Position numbers and translations under genes: made by a program. A model generated the notes under the pieces. That model had not been told where the DNA came from and made no database searches. It saw only the letters and a program-made list of their open reading frames with translations. From Rhodococcus sp. B50 (lineage in GTDB: Bacteria; Actinomycetota; Actinomycetes; Mycobacteriales; Mycobacteriaceae): a stretch of DNA of 64,000 nt. Below are positions 43,314-52,113 of this stretch, one piece after another; positions within the stretch are counted from its first letter, which is position 1; each line of letters opens with the position of its first letter. The stretch lies in contig NZ_WPAG02000002.1 of the NCBI RefSeq assembly GCF_013602415.1, forward strand, positions 4,281,480 to 4,345,479. The letters run 5' to 3'.

Positions 43314-43349
43314 GCGCCCCTACGGATCCGGAACGGACCGCAGGGGCGC
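43314..43349 (-). terminator. Terminator of the fadE25-fadB2 operon
   Basis: GCGCCCCT pairs with AGGGGCGC, with further partial pairing inside (ACGG with CCGC). On the minus strand the stem is followed by TTTCTGC, giving a short T-run. It lies 23 bp after the fadB2 stop. Confidence 0.7.
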
Positions 43350-43371
43350 CTTCGAAGGCTGTGTGGGACTT

Positions 43372-44226
43372 CTACTTGTAGCTGTAGAAGCCCTCGCCTG
43401 TCTTGCGACCCAGGCGACCCGCGTCGACCATGCGACGCAGCAGTGCCGGGGGAGCGTAATTCGGCTGAGCGAATTCGTCGTACAGCGACTGTGCGGCATT
43501 GAGCGCGACATCGAGGCCGACGGTGTCGAGCAGCGTCAGCGGACCCATCGGGTAGCCGCAGCCACCCTTCATCGCGGCGTCGATGTCTTCCTTCGTCGCG
43601 TAACCCGATTCGAGCATCCGCACCGCGTCGCACAGGTAGGGGATGAGCAGGGCGTTGACGATGAAGCCCGCACGGTCGCCCGCGCGCACGGCCGTCTTGC
43701 CGAGGGTGTTCTTCGCGTAGTCGAACACCGTGTCGGCGGTGGCCTCGTCGGTGGTGAGCGCCGAGATGATCTCGACGAGCGGCATCACCGGCACCGGGTT
43801 GAAGAAGTGCACACCCACGACCTTGCCGGGCCGCTGCGTCGCCTGCGCCATCTTGATGACGGGGATCGACGACGTGTTGGTGGCGAGGATGCCTTCGGGC
43901 TTCACGATCTTGTCGAGCTCGGAGAAGATCTCCACCTTGAGCGACTCGATCTCGGGGGCGGCCTCGACGACGAGGTCGCGATCGGCGAACTCGTTCAGGT
44001 CGAGGGTGACGCGGATCCGTCCGAGGACCGCGTCGGCATCCTCCTGCGTGATCTTGCCGGACTTGACGCCGCGTCCGATCGACTTCTTCAGACGCTCGCG
44101 CGCTGCGGCCGCGAACTCCTCGGTGGTCTCCTTGACGAGGACGTCGCTACCGGCCTTCGCGCACACCTCGGCGATACCGGCACCCATGGTGCCGCCGCCG
44201 ATGACGCCTACCTTCTCCACTGCCAC
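43372..44226 (-). CDS. fadB2: 3-hydroxyacyl(butyryl)-CoA dehydrogenase
   Basis: 284-residue NAD-dependent dehydrogenase of beta-oxidation or butyrate metabolism. The Rossmann motif VGVIGGGTMGAGIAEV is at the N-terminus, the catalytic His in GVHFFNPVPVMPLVE, and the C-terminal dimer domain (GYPMGPLTLLDTVGLDV) is complete. Length and layout match actinobacterial FadB2. It begins 52 bp after the acyl-CoA dehydrogenase stop on the same strand, so the two are cotranscribed. Confidence 0.93.
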   Translation of the reverse strand: MAVEKVGVIGGGTMGAGIAEVCAKAGSDVLVKETTEEFAAAARERLKKSIGRGVKSGKITQEDADAVLGRIRVTLDLNEFADRDLVVEAAPEIESLKVEIFSELDKIVKPEGILATNTSSIPVIKMAQATQRPGKVVGVHFFNPVPVMPLVEIISALTTDEATADTVFDYAKNTLGKTAVRAGDRAGFIVNALLIPYLCDAVRMLESGYATKEDIDAAMKGGCGYPMGPLTLLDTVGLDVALNAAQSLYDEFAQPNYAPPALLRRMVDAGRLGRKTGEGFYSYK

Positions 44227-44278
44227 TGCGTAACTCCTGATCGCTGTGATGTTCCGGGGGTAACTTACGCGACCGGGG

Positions 44279-45436
44279 TCAGCGCAGCAGAGCGCGCGAC
44301 ATGACGACGCGCTGGATCTGGTTGGTTCCCTCGTAGATCTGCGTGATCTTGGCGTCGCGCATCATGCGCTCGACCGGGAAGTCGGTGGTGTAGCCGGCAC
44401 CGCCGAACAGCTGCACGGCGTCGGTGGTGACCTCCATCGCGACATCCGACGCGAAGCACTTGGCGGCGGCGGAGATGAAGCCGAGGTTGCCTTCACCGCG
44501 CTCTGCGCGAGCGGCGGAGGTGTAGACCATCAGGCGGGCGGCCTCGACCTTCATCGCCATGTCGGCGAGCATGAACTGCACACCCTGGTTGTCGGAGATC
44601 GGCCGGCCGAACTGCTTGCGGTCCTTGACGTAGGCGATCGCCGCATCGAGGGCGCCCTGGGCGAGGCCGACTGCCTGCGCACCGATGGTCGGGCGGGTGT
44701 GGTCGAGAGTCGCGAGAGCGGTCTTGAAGCCGGTGCCCGGCTCGCCGACGATGCGGTCGCCGGGGATGCGGCAGTTCTCGAAGTACAGCTCGGCAGTAGG
44801 GGAGCCCTTGATGCCGAGCTTCTTCTCCTTCGGGCCGACGACGAAGCCCTCGTCGTCCTTGTGGACCATGAAGGAGGAGATGCCGTTGGCACCCTTCTCG
44901 GGGTCGGTGACGGCCATGACGGTGTACCAGGTGGACTTACCGCCGTTGGTGATCCAGCACTTGGAGCCGTTGAGGATCCAGTCGTCGCCGTCGGCCTTGG
45001 CGCGGGTGCGCATGGAGGCGGCGTCGGAGCCGGCCTCGCGCTCGGACAGCGCGTAGGAGGCCATCGCGCCGTTGACGATGTCGGGGAGGACCTTGGCCTT
45101 GAGCTCGTCGGAGCCGCGGAGGATCAGGCCCATGGTGCCGAGCTTGTTGACGGCGGGGATCAGCGAGGAGGAGCCACATACTCGGGCGACCTCTTCGATG
45201 ACGATGCAGGCGGCGATAGAGTCGGCACCCTGGCCCTCGAACTGCTCGGGCACGTGGATGGCGTTGAAGCCCGACTTGTTGAGGGCGTCGAGGGCCTCCT
45301 GCGGAAAGCGGGAGTTCTCGTCGACGTCCTTGGCGTAGGGCGCGATCTCCTTCTCGGCGAGTGCGCGGATCGCCTCGCGCAGAGCGTCGTGCTCCTCGGA
45401 GAGCTTGAACAGATCGAAGTCGGGATTGAGGGCCAT
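44279..45436 (-). CDS. fadE25: Acyl-CoA dehydrogenase, FadE25-like
   Basis: 385-residue flavoprotein beginning DFDLFKLSEEHDALREAIRA, the recognisable start of mycobacterial FadE25. The FAD region YALSEREAGSDA, WITNGG and the catalytic Glu of IYEGTNQIQR are intact. It is first in an operon with fadB2 and has two identical-core palindromes upstream (45454 and 45544), suggesting control by the TetR protein encoded next door. Confidence 0.94.
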   Translation of the reverse strand: MALNPDFDLFKLSEEHDALREAIRALAEKEIAPYAKDVDENSRFPQEALDALNKSGFNAIHVPEQFEGQGADSIAACIVIEEVARVCGSSSLIPAVNKLGTMGLILRGSDELKAKVLPDIVNGAMASYALSEREAGSDAASMRTRAKADGDDWILNGSKCWITNGGKSTWYTVMAVTDPEKGANGISSFMVHKDDEGFVVGPKEKKLGIKGSPTAELYFENCRIPGDRIVGEPGTGFKTALATLDHTRPTIGAQAVGLAQGALDAAIAYVKDRKQFGRPISDNQGVQFMLADMAMKVEAARLMVYTSAARAERGEGNLGFISAAAKCFASDVAMEVTTDAVQLFGGAGYTTDFPVERMMRDAKITQIYEGTNQIQRVVMSRALLR

Positions 45437-45453
45437 GACGGCGGACTCCTAAC

Positions 45454-45556
45454 GGCACGCGGTGCCAGGTTTGCGAGCGTTGCTCCCTCGAGCTTAGCGA
45501 GGCGACGGTTCGCGACGTGACGGAATGAGTCGATTGTAACCACGGCACTCAGTGCC
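45454..45556. promoter_or_regulatory. Twin palindromes GGCACNNNGTGCC upstream of fadE25
   Basis: ACGGCACGCGGTGCCAGGT (core 45454-45466) and ACGGCACTCAGTGCCAGGT (core 45544-45556) share 16 of 19 bases and are 90 bp apart. Both occupy the 123-bp gap between fadE25 (start 45436) and the end of the TetR gene (45560). Confidence 0.65.
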
Positions 45557-45559
45557 AGG

Positions 45560-46303
45560 TCAACGGTGCTGACGTGCGCCTTCGAGCTGGAGTCGAACCT
45601 GTTCGGCGATCTCTGCGGGTGTCAGATGGGCCGAATAGGTCACCACCGCGACCTCCGGCGGGCTCGGTGAGGCCTTCCCGTTCGCCGTGCCTTCGGGCGC
45701 CGGAACCACCCCGTACGTGCGGCGGAGCTCGAGCAACTCCTGCTCGAGGCGTTCGGCGGTGGCAGTCTCGTCACCGCGGATCATTGCGCGCAATACGAAG
45801 TTGTGTGTGGCGGTCATCGCCGCCGCGAAGCTGACGGTGCGCACCGGCTTCTCCGTCGGGGCGGCAGCGCGCAGGAAGTCGGTGAACAGCCGCTCGTAAC
45901 GGTAGGTGGTGACGAGTTCGCGTTCCCGCAGCGCCGGCACCCGCTGCACCACCCGGTACCGCCACACCGCCAACTCGCGCCGGTCGCGGAAGTGCCCGAA
46001 CACGAGCTTGGCGCCCTCGCAGGCCGCTGCCCAGGGATCGTCGAAATCCTGCGACAGATACTCGGCGACCTGCTCGAGCAACGACTCGTGATCGGCGAAG
46101 ATCACGTCCTCCTTCGACCGGAACTGCCGGAAGAACGTCCGCCGCGACACCCCGGCGGCCGCGGCGATCTGCTCGACGGTGGTCGACTCGTAGCCGAACT
46201 CGGAGAACAGGCGGATCGCCTGCGTGACGACATGCACCCGGAACTGGGCGGGATCGGGACCTGCGGGAGCGGATCTCGTCGGGCTACCTGTACCGGTGGT
46301 CAT
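45560..46303 (-). CDS. TetR-family regulator
   Basis: 247-residue regulator with helix-turn-helix TVEQIAAAAGVSRRTFFRQF followed by RSKEDVIFADHE, a helical ligand domain and a less conserved ~40-residue tail. ATG 46303 is the first plausible start before the DNA-binding domain. It is upstream of fadE25-fadB2 on the same strand, and the twin palindromes between them are its likely operators. The ligand is probably an acyl-CoA, by analogy with other fatty-acid TetR regulators. Confidence 0.88.
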   Translation of the reverse strand: MTTGTGSPTRSAPAGPDPAQFRVHVVTQAIRLFSEFGYESTTVEQIAAAAGVSRRTFFRQFRSKEDVIFADHESLLEQVAEYLSQDFDDPWAAACEGAKLVFGHFRDRRELAVWRYRVVQRVPALRERELVTTYRYERLFTDFLRAAAPTEKPVRTVSFAAAMTATHNFVLRAMIRGDETATAERLEQELLELRRTYGVVPAPEGTANGKASPSPPEVAVVTYSAHLTPAEIAEQVRLQLEGARQHR

Positions 46304-46415
46304 GGTTGCCAAGTATCCCCTGTGGGACCGCCGGTTTCGTGCAGTCGGCGGGAACCGCGCGATCACCTGGACCAAAAACATTGTGTGCAATCTAATTGTG
46401 CGTAATATTCCAGCA

Positions 46416-46866
46416 ATGGGAAACGACACCTCGCCTGCCACAGTCCGTGACTCCCGGAAGACCGGTCCTCTTCGGACTGTGGGCAGGCTGCTGCTCGGCG
46501 GTTTTCTTCTGTTCGCCGGCATCGGGCACCTCACCGCGCAGCGGCAGGAGTTCCAGGCTCAGGTACCGTCCTGGATCCCGCTGGAGCCGGATTCCGTCGT
46601 CCTGGTCCGGAATCGTGGAGATCGGCCTGGGTGCGGCACTCCTACTGGCGCCACGAGCGCTGAGACCGATCGTGGGATGGGTCACCGCAGCATTCTTCGT
46701 CGCGGTCTTTCCGGGCAACATTGCGCAGTACATGTCCGGCACCGATGCCTTCGGGCTGGACAGCGACGGTGACCGCTTGGCACGACTGTTCTTCCAGCCC
46801 GTCCTCGTCGTGTGGGCGTTGTGGTCGACCGCGGCATGGCGAGCCTGGCGGAGTCGTGACCACTAG
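46416..46866 (+). pseudogene. DoxX-like membrane protein split by a frameshift
   Basis: The first part, from ATG 46416, reads MGNDTSPATVRDSRKTGPLR, then GRLLLGGFLLFAGIGHLT and WIPLEPDSVVLV. At about 46605-46612 the frame must shift by one base to continue as SGIVEIGLGAALLLAPRALR, FFVAVFPGNIAQYM and FFQPVLVVWALW. Joined, the two halves give a ~150-residue DoxX-family protein with four membrane helices. Either the gene is broken or the read has a one-base error in GGTCCGG. It is divergent from the TetR gene and convergent with the ligase gene. Confidence 0.75.
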
Positions 46867-46889
46867 GAGCATTTCGGACGCCCGCCGGC

Positions 46890-48524
46890 TCAGCCTTCGG
46901 ATGCCTGGGCCGAGCGCAGCTCGAACTTCAGGATCTTCCCGGTCGATGTGCGGGGCAGCTCCAGCGGAAAGACGATGTCGCGCGGCACCTTGTATCCGGC
47001 GAGCAGCGTGCGGGTGTACTCGATGAGATCGTCGGCCGTCACGGACTCGTCCTTCTTCAGGATCACGAACGCCTTGGGGCGTTCACCCCATTTCTCGTCG
47101 GGAACGCCGACGACCGCCACGTCCAGCACCGCCGGATGGCTGACGATCGCCTGCTCGACCTCCACGGTCGAGATGTTCTCGCCGCCGGAGATGATGATGT
47201 CCTTCGCGCGGTCCTTGAGCTGGATGTATCCGTCCGGATACATCACGCCGAGGTCGCCCGTGTGGAACCAGCCGCCGCGGAACGCATCCTCCGTCGCACC
47301 CGGGTCCTTGTAGTAACCGAGCATGACGTTGTTGCCGCGCAGCACGATCTCGCCCATGGTCTCGCCGTCGGCGGGCACATCGTTCATGTCCTCGTCGACG
47401 ACCCGTGCGGTCTCGGCCTGCAGCATGCCCACACCTTGGCGGGAGAGCAGCGCGGCGCGTTCGTCGGCGGGCTTGCCGTCCCAGCTGTCCTGGTATTCGC
47501 AGATCGTGTACGGGCCGTACACCTCGGTGAGCCCGTAGACGTGCACGACCGTGATACCCATCTGCTCGAGCTGGGCGATCACCGTCGGCGACGGTGGTGC
47601 GCCGGCCGTGGTGATCCGCAACGGGCGATCCAGCGGATGTGCCTGGTCGGCGTTCGCGATGGTCGAGCACACCGCAGGGGCGCCGCACAGATTGGTGACG
47701 CCGAGATTGTCGATGGCATCCCAGATCGCATCGGCGCGCACCGCGCGCAGGCAGATGTGGGTTCCTGCCGCCGCAGTCACCGCCCACGGCGTGCACCAGC
47801 CGTTGCAGTGGAACATCGGCAGCGTCCACAGGTACTTGCTCTGCCCGTCGAAGCTGTTGTGGAAGGTCTCACCCAACGAGTTCAGGTACGCGCCGCGGTG
47901 GGTGTACATCACGCCCTTGGGTTTGCCCGTGGTGCCCGAGGTGTAGTTGAGGGTGATGACGCCGAGCTCGTCGCCGATGCTCCACGGCAACGGCGACGCA
48001 TCGAGCGAGTCGGCCTGGGCGAGGAATTCGTCGTATCGGGTCGTGGCCACTCCGGCAGGGACCTCCGGAACCGGCACGGTCGAGTCGGGAACCTCGACGA
48101 TCTCGGCGACGCGCGGAACGTTCTCCCGGACGCTTGCCACCGATCCGAGCAGTTCGGAGTCGACGAACAGCAGCGTCGTCTCGGAGTGGTCGAGGATGTA
48201 TTCGAGTTCCGGCCCCGCCAGTCGCGAGTTCAAGGCGACGAGCACGCCGCCCGCCAGCGGCACGGCGAAATGCGCGATGAGCATTTCGGGCACATTGGGC
48301 GTCAGGTACGCGATCTTGTCGCCCGGCTCGATACGGCTGCGCAGCACCCGTGCGAGTCGCTGGGTCTCGTCGGCGAACTCGGCGTAGGTGTACGTGCGGT
48401 CGCCGTGGATGATCGCGGTGCGATCGGGGAACACCGCCGCAGACCGTTCGAGGAAGCGCAACGGGCTCATCTGACTGTAGTTCGCGGCTCCGGTCGAGCC
48501 GGGACGGGCGGGGGCAATGGACAC
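46890..48524 (-). CDS. Fatty acyl-CoA synthetase (medium/long-chain type)
   Basis: 544-residue ANL ligase with P-loop YTSGTTGKPKGV, YGLTEVYG, GGWFHTGDLG and the terminal catalytic Lys in STGKILK. It belongs to a different subfamily from the two synthetases of the catabolic island (no close length or sequence match). GTG 48524 is chosen because GGAGG lies 6 nt upstream, although in-frame codons extend further. It is divergent from the LuxR-type regulator at 48667, a likely control pair. Confidence 0.92.
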   Translation of the reverse strand: MSIAPARPGSTGAANYSQMSPLRFLERSAAVFPDRTAIIHGDRTYTYAEFADETQRLARVLRSRIEPGDKIAYLTPNVPEMLIAHFAVPLAGGVLVALNSRLAGPELEYILDHSETTLLFVDSELLGSVASVRENVPRVAEIVEVPDSTVPVPEVPAGVATTRYDEFLAQADSLDASPLPWSIGDELGVITLNYTSGTTGKPKGVMYTHRGAYLNSLGETFHNSFDGQSKYLWTLPMFHCNGWCTPWAVTAAAGTHICLRAVRADAIWDAIDNLGVTNLCGAPAVCSTIANADQAHPLDRPLRITTAGAPPSPTVIAQLEQMGITVVHVYGLTEVYGPYTICEYQDSWDGKPADERAALLSRQGVGMLQAETARVVDEDMNDVPADGETMGEIVLRGNNVMLGYYKDPGATEDAFRGGWFHTGDLGVMYPDGYIQLKDRAKDIIISGGENISTVEVEQAIVSHPAVLDVAVVGVPDEKWGERPKAFVILKKDESVTADDLIEYTRTLLAGYKVPRDIVFPLELPRTSTGKILKFELRSAQASEG

Positions 48525-48666
48525 GGATACCTCCGGGGGTGGCCTACTCGGATTCCGGCGTCTTCTGTGATCGTCGCAACACCGGGCGATGTGCAGGTTA
48601 CGAATCGTGGAACCGGCCCTACTACCCTCGAAAGTGGGTGTTCGGAGGGAAGAGCAGGAGCAGTCG

Positions 48667-49527
48667 ATGGATGTCGCCGTACCGGGTGTGCTGCGTCCCG
48701 ATGATCTCGACACCCTTCGCGCCACACTGCGCGACCTGAAGTCGACGACCGAACTACCGGTGCTCTTCGGTGGTGCCGTGCAGGGCTCGGACGTCGTCCT
48801 GTCCGGATTCGTCGGTACTCGCGGTCGTGTCCTGCGCAATCTGGTGATCGCCGCCGAGCGCGGACTCGGCGGGCGGGTGGTCGTCGAACAACGTCCCGGC
48901 GCGGTCGCCGACTACTTCACGTCACCGCACATCACCCATCACTACGACCGGCAGGTCGCCGGTGAGGGAATCGAGTCGTTGCTCGCGGTGCCGGTCGTGG
49001 TGCGCGGACGCACCCGCGCTGCGATCTACGGCGGGTTGAGGGTCAACCGGCCGATCGGCGATGTGGTCGCGGAGAAGGTCGTGCGGTCGGCTGCGGATCT
49101 CGCGCGGGAGATCGAGATCCGCGACGAGGTCGACCGACGGGTGTCGCTGATCGAGAACACTCGTGGCGCGCACGTCGAATCCGTTCCGATTGCCGTCTCC
49201 GAGGCGCTGACGGAATGTCTCGTCGCACTGCGGGCGATCGCGGCGCGCACCGACGACCCGGCGATCAGGGAACAGGTGCGGAACGTCGAGGAGACACTGG
49301 CCCGGGCACACAGCGGTGCGTCGCAGCCGCGGACGCACCTGACCGCTCGCGAGCACGACGTGCTGAGCCATGTGGCCCTGGGTTGCCGCAACGCGGAGAT
49401 CGCCGATCGGTTGTCGCTGAGCGTGGAGACGGTCAAGACCTATCTGCGCAATGCGATGGACAAGCTCGATGTGTGCAGCAGGCACGAAGCGGTCGTCGAA
49501 GCGCGCCGGCAGGGACTACTGCCCTGA
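48667..49527 (+). CDS. GAF-LuxR transcriptional regulator (RamA-like layout)
   Basis: 286-residue regulator. An N-terminal GAF-like sensor (about 40-165; VVEQRPGAVADYFTS, LLAVPVVVRGRTRAAIYGGL) precedes a C-terminal LuxR DNA-binding domain (LTAREHDVLSHVALGCRNAE, then LSVETVKTYLRNAMDKL). The layout equals corynebacterial RamA/RamB-type control of acetate and carbon metabolism. It is divergent from the acyl-CoA synthetase, which it probably regulates. AGGAG precedes ATG 48667. It overlaps the convergent exonuclease gene by 12 bp. Confidence 0.88.
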   Translation: MDVAVPGVLRPDDLDTLRATLRDLKSTTELPVLFGGAVQGSDVVLSGFVGTRGRVLRNLVIAAERGLGGRVVVEQRPGAVADYFTSPHITHHYDRQVAGEGIESLLAVPVVVRGRTRAAIYGGLRVNRPIGDVVAEKVVRSAADLAREIEIRDEVDRRVSLIENTRGAHVESVPIAVSEALTECLVALRAIAARTDDPAIREQVRNVEETLARAHSGASQPRTHLTAREHDVLSHVALGCRNAEIADRLSLSVETVKTYLRNAMDKLDVCSRHEAVVEARRQGLLP

Positions 49528-50322
49528 TCGACTGCGGTCCTGATCACCGCGGCGCAGTCGCCGGAAGAACTCGCGGATCGCGCGCAGCGCGCGCCGGAAC
49601 CTCGTCTCGGTCGCGGGACGCTCGAGGACGTCGGTGCCTGCCGGGGTGGGAAGCCGGACGGGCCAGCTGTCGTCGACGTCGACGACTTCGCGCCCGAGCC
49701 CGCGCAGATATTCGGCGAAGCTGCGTTGACGTTCGGCGTGCCAGGCGGCCTGATCGGCCATGATGTCGAGTTCGGCGAGTTCGGGATAGCGCGCGACGAG
49801 CGCGCGGGTCAAGTGGCCGGCCGCGAGCGCGTCGGCCTCGGCCTCGTGCGGATTCGGCAGTGCCACCCCGTACTCCTCGCAGACCGCCTGCAGTGTGCGC
49901 CTGCCGGGACGACTGCGGTCCATCTCGCGGTCGATGACATACGGGTCGACGACCGTGCCGATGTCGAGGCCGGGCAGGCCCAGGCGGCGGCCCTCGGCGT
50001 CGAGCACCGTCAGGTCGTAGCTGGCGTTGAACGCGACGACGGTGTGGCCGCGCGCCCACGCGTCGCACACCGCCTGCCGGATCTGCCGGTACCCCTCGAG
50101 GTAGTCGAGTCCTTCGGTGCGGGCGTGGGCGGTGGTGATGCCGTGGATCGCGGTGGTCTCCTCGGGTATCGGGATACCCGGGTCGAGCAGCCACGACCGT
50201 GCGTCGATGCGGTCGCCGTCGAAGGTCGCGACGCAGGCCGTGACGATGCGGGCGTTGCGGGGATCCCGGTCGGTGGTCTCGAGATCGAACGCGCAGATCG
50301 GTCTGTCCGGCCAGTGCGTCAT
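49516..50322 (-). CDS. DnaQ-like 3'-5' exonuclease (DEDDh)
   Basis: 268-residue nuclease. The acidic metal ligands are visible as FDLETT (motif I), NASYDLTVLD (motif II) and the closing HEAEADAL (motif III with His), a complete DEDDh set as in the epsilon subunit of DNA polymerase III. A ~90-residue basic C-terminal extension follows. It is probably a stand-alone proofreading or repair exonuclease. Confidence 0.9.
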   Translation of the reverse strand: MTHWPDRPICAFDLETTDRDPRNARIVTACVATFDGDRIDARSWLLDPGIPIPEETTAIHGITTAHARTEGLDYLEGYRQIRQAVCDAWARGHTVVAFNASYDLTVLDAEGRRLGLPGLDIGTVVDPYVIDREMDRSRPGRRTLQAVCEEYGVALPNPHEAEADALAAGHLTRALVARYPELAELDIMADQAAWHAERQRSFAEYLRGLGREVVDVDDSWPVRLPTPAGTDVLERPATETRFRRALRAIREFFRRLRRGDQDRSRSGQ

Positions 50323-50404
50323 GTTCGGTCCTCGCGTCCGTCGGATGATGATCTGTCGGACGCATTGTTGCGGGAGGCACCGACATGCCTCGAGGAAAGA
50401 ACCG

Positions 50405-50989
50405 TCAGATCGTGTCGGTGCAGACCACGAAGTTGCGTTCCCGGTACACGAACCCTCCCTCGGAGGTCGCGCAGTCGTTCACGTCGGAGGTGTCGAGCAG
50501 GATCTCGGTGACCTCTTCGCCCTGGACCGCAGGCTCCCCGCATTCGATGCGTTGCGGATCCTCGCCGCCGAGGTCCATGCAGGTCCCCACCACCCAGTCG
50601 ATGTCGAGACACAACGCGCCGACCTCGACGCCGCCGAACGACTCGTAGTAGGTCTGGTCGATGTCGCCGGGGCACATGGCACTGGCATCCACGACGTCGA
50701 CGACCTTGTAGTTCGAACTCGGGGTGCCGCAGTCTGCGTAGTCGATGGTCGCGTCGTCGACCGTGCCGCCGAGCGCGACGCATTCGCCCGTTGCGACGTC
50801 GATGCTCAGCTCGGTCGACGACGATGCGGACGGAGTCGTGGTGGGCAGGGAGAAGGAGGGAGCCGTGGACGTGGCCAGGGCGTTCGCGGCGGACACGGCC
50901 TGTCCTTCGACCTGGCTCGTGCATCCTCCGAGCACCCCTGCTGTCGCCAACGCCATCGCGGCACCGGCCGCCCCTCGGAGAATGTTCAT
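50405..50989 (-). CDS. Secreted lipoprotein of unknown function
   Basis: 194-residue protein with a lipoprotein signal (AMALATAGVLGGC, lipidated Cys at about 23), a Ser/Thr/Ala-rich linker (~28-60) and a compact domain with eight or so Cys, suggesting several disulfides (GECVALGG, YADCGTP, GTCMDLGG, IECGEP). The family resembles LppU-like actinobacterial lipoproteins, without known function. Its start is 58 bp from the divergent ligase gene. Confidence 0.82.
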   Translation of the reverse strand: MNILRGAAGAAMALATAGVLGGCTSQVEGQAVSAANALATSTAPSFSLPTTTPSASSSTELSIDVATGECVALGGTVDDATIDYADCGTPSSNYKVVDVVDASAMCPGDIDQTYYESFGGVEVGALCLDIDWVVGTCMDLGGEDPQRIECGEPAVQGEEVTEILLDTSDVNDCATSEGGFVYRERNFVVCTDTI

Positions 50990-51047
50990 GGTCGAAGAGC
51001 CTACGGAAGCGCTGCCGGTACCCGTACGGGGTGGAACGATGTGCCGC

Positions 51048-52112
51048 ATGGACCTGCCTGTGGTGCCGCCGCTCGCCCCGATGCTCGCCAAGGTCTCCTC
51101 CACCGTCCCCTCCCAACCCGAGAGCGGTCCCCCCGAGTGGTCCTACGAACCCAAATGGGACGGCTTCCGGGCGATCGTCTTCCGCGATGGTGACGAGGTG
51201 GTCCTCGCCTCGCGCGGCGGTAAGGACCTCGTCCGTTACTTCCCGGAGCTCGCCGACGCGGTGCGCGCCGAACTGCCGCACAGGTGCGTGGTCGACGGGG
51301 AGATCGTCGTCCCGCGCGAACGCGACGGCCGCACCCGACTCGACTGGCAGGCGCTGTCCGAGCGGATCCATCCGGCCGCCAGCCGGGTCACGATGCTCGC
51401 CGAGCAGACACCGGCTGTGTTCGTCGGCTTCGATCTGCTCGCTCTCGGCGACGAGAACCTCATGGAGACCCCGTTCGCCGACCGGCGCGCCCGGCTGCGG
51501 TCCGAGATCGGCGGGGGAAAGAGCTGCCACGTCACGGTGGCCACCACCGATACCGACACCGCCCGTCGCTGGTTCGAGGAGTTCGAGGGCGCCGGCCTCG
51601 ACGGGGTCGTCGCCAAACGGCTCGACGGACTCTATGTGCCCGACAAACGGGAGATGCTCAAGCTCAAGCACGCGCGCACCGCCGACTGCGTCCTCATGGG
51701 TTACCGCAAGCACAAGACCGTCGAGGGTGTCGGGTCGCTGCTGCTCGGGCTGTACCACGAGGGCGAGCTCGCCATGGTCGGCGGTGCCTCGGCGTTCACG
51801 CGGGAGCGGCGCGAGGAACTGCTCGCCGAACTGCAGCCCCTGCGTCTCGGAGAGGGCGTCGTCGAACAGGGCGAACCGACGCGGTGGCGTTCGGCGGTGG
51901 ATCGCAGTTGGGTACCGCTGCGTCCCGAACGTGTCGTCGAGGTCGCGTACGACCAGATGGAAGGGGTGTCCGGGGCGGGGATGCGGTTCCGGCACGCAGC
52001 GAAATTCCAGCGGTGGCGTCCCGACCGGGACCCCGAGAGCTGCACGTTCGACCAGCTCGAGGTTCCGGTGCGCTACGACCTGTCGGATGTGCTCGACCGG
52101 ACGGAGGACTGA
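51048..52112 (+). CDS. ligC: ATP-dependent DNA ligase, LigC type
   Basis: 354-residue DNA ligase. The nucleotidyl-Lys motif is EPKWDGFRAI; later ligase motifs include VVDGEIV, FDLLAL, GLDGVVAKRL and LKLKHART. The N-terminus PVVPPLAPMLAK matches mycobacterial LigC (about 358 residues). ATG 51039 is an alternative start. The next gene begins 1 bp after the stop and encodes the PrimPol partner, as in other actinobacteria, so the pair probably acts in gap-filling base-excision or end repair. Confidence 0.93.
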   Translation: MDLPVVPPLAPMLAKVSSTVPSQPESGPPEWSYEPKWDGFRAIVFRDGDEVVLASRGGKDLVRYFPELADAVRAELPHRCVVDGEIVVPRERDGRTRLDWQALSERIHPAASRVTMLAEQTPAVFVGFDLLALGDENLMETPFADRRARLRSEIGGGKSCHVTVATTDTDTARRWFEEFEGAGLDGVVAKRLDGLYVPDKREMLKLKHARTADCVLMGYRKHKTVEGVGSLLLGLYHEGELAMVGGASAFTRERREELLAELQPLRLGEGVVEQGEPTRWRSAVDRSWVPLRPERVVEVAYDQMEGVSGAGMRFRHAAKFQRWRPDRDPESCTFDQLEVPVRYDLSDVLDRTED

Positions 52113-52113
52113 C

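Noticed and set aside
43178..43381. A 67-codon plus-strand frame in the gap before fadB2
   Set aside because: It crosses the fadB2 terminator hairpin and runs into the antisense of fadB2. No ribosome site or recognisable family.
50791..52113. N-terminal extension of the PrimPol frame through ligC
   Set aside because: The upstream part is an out-of-phase, Arg/Ser-rich shadow of ligC; the PrimPol sequence begins at ATG 52114.
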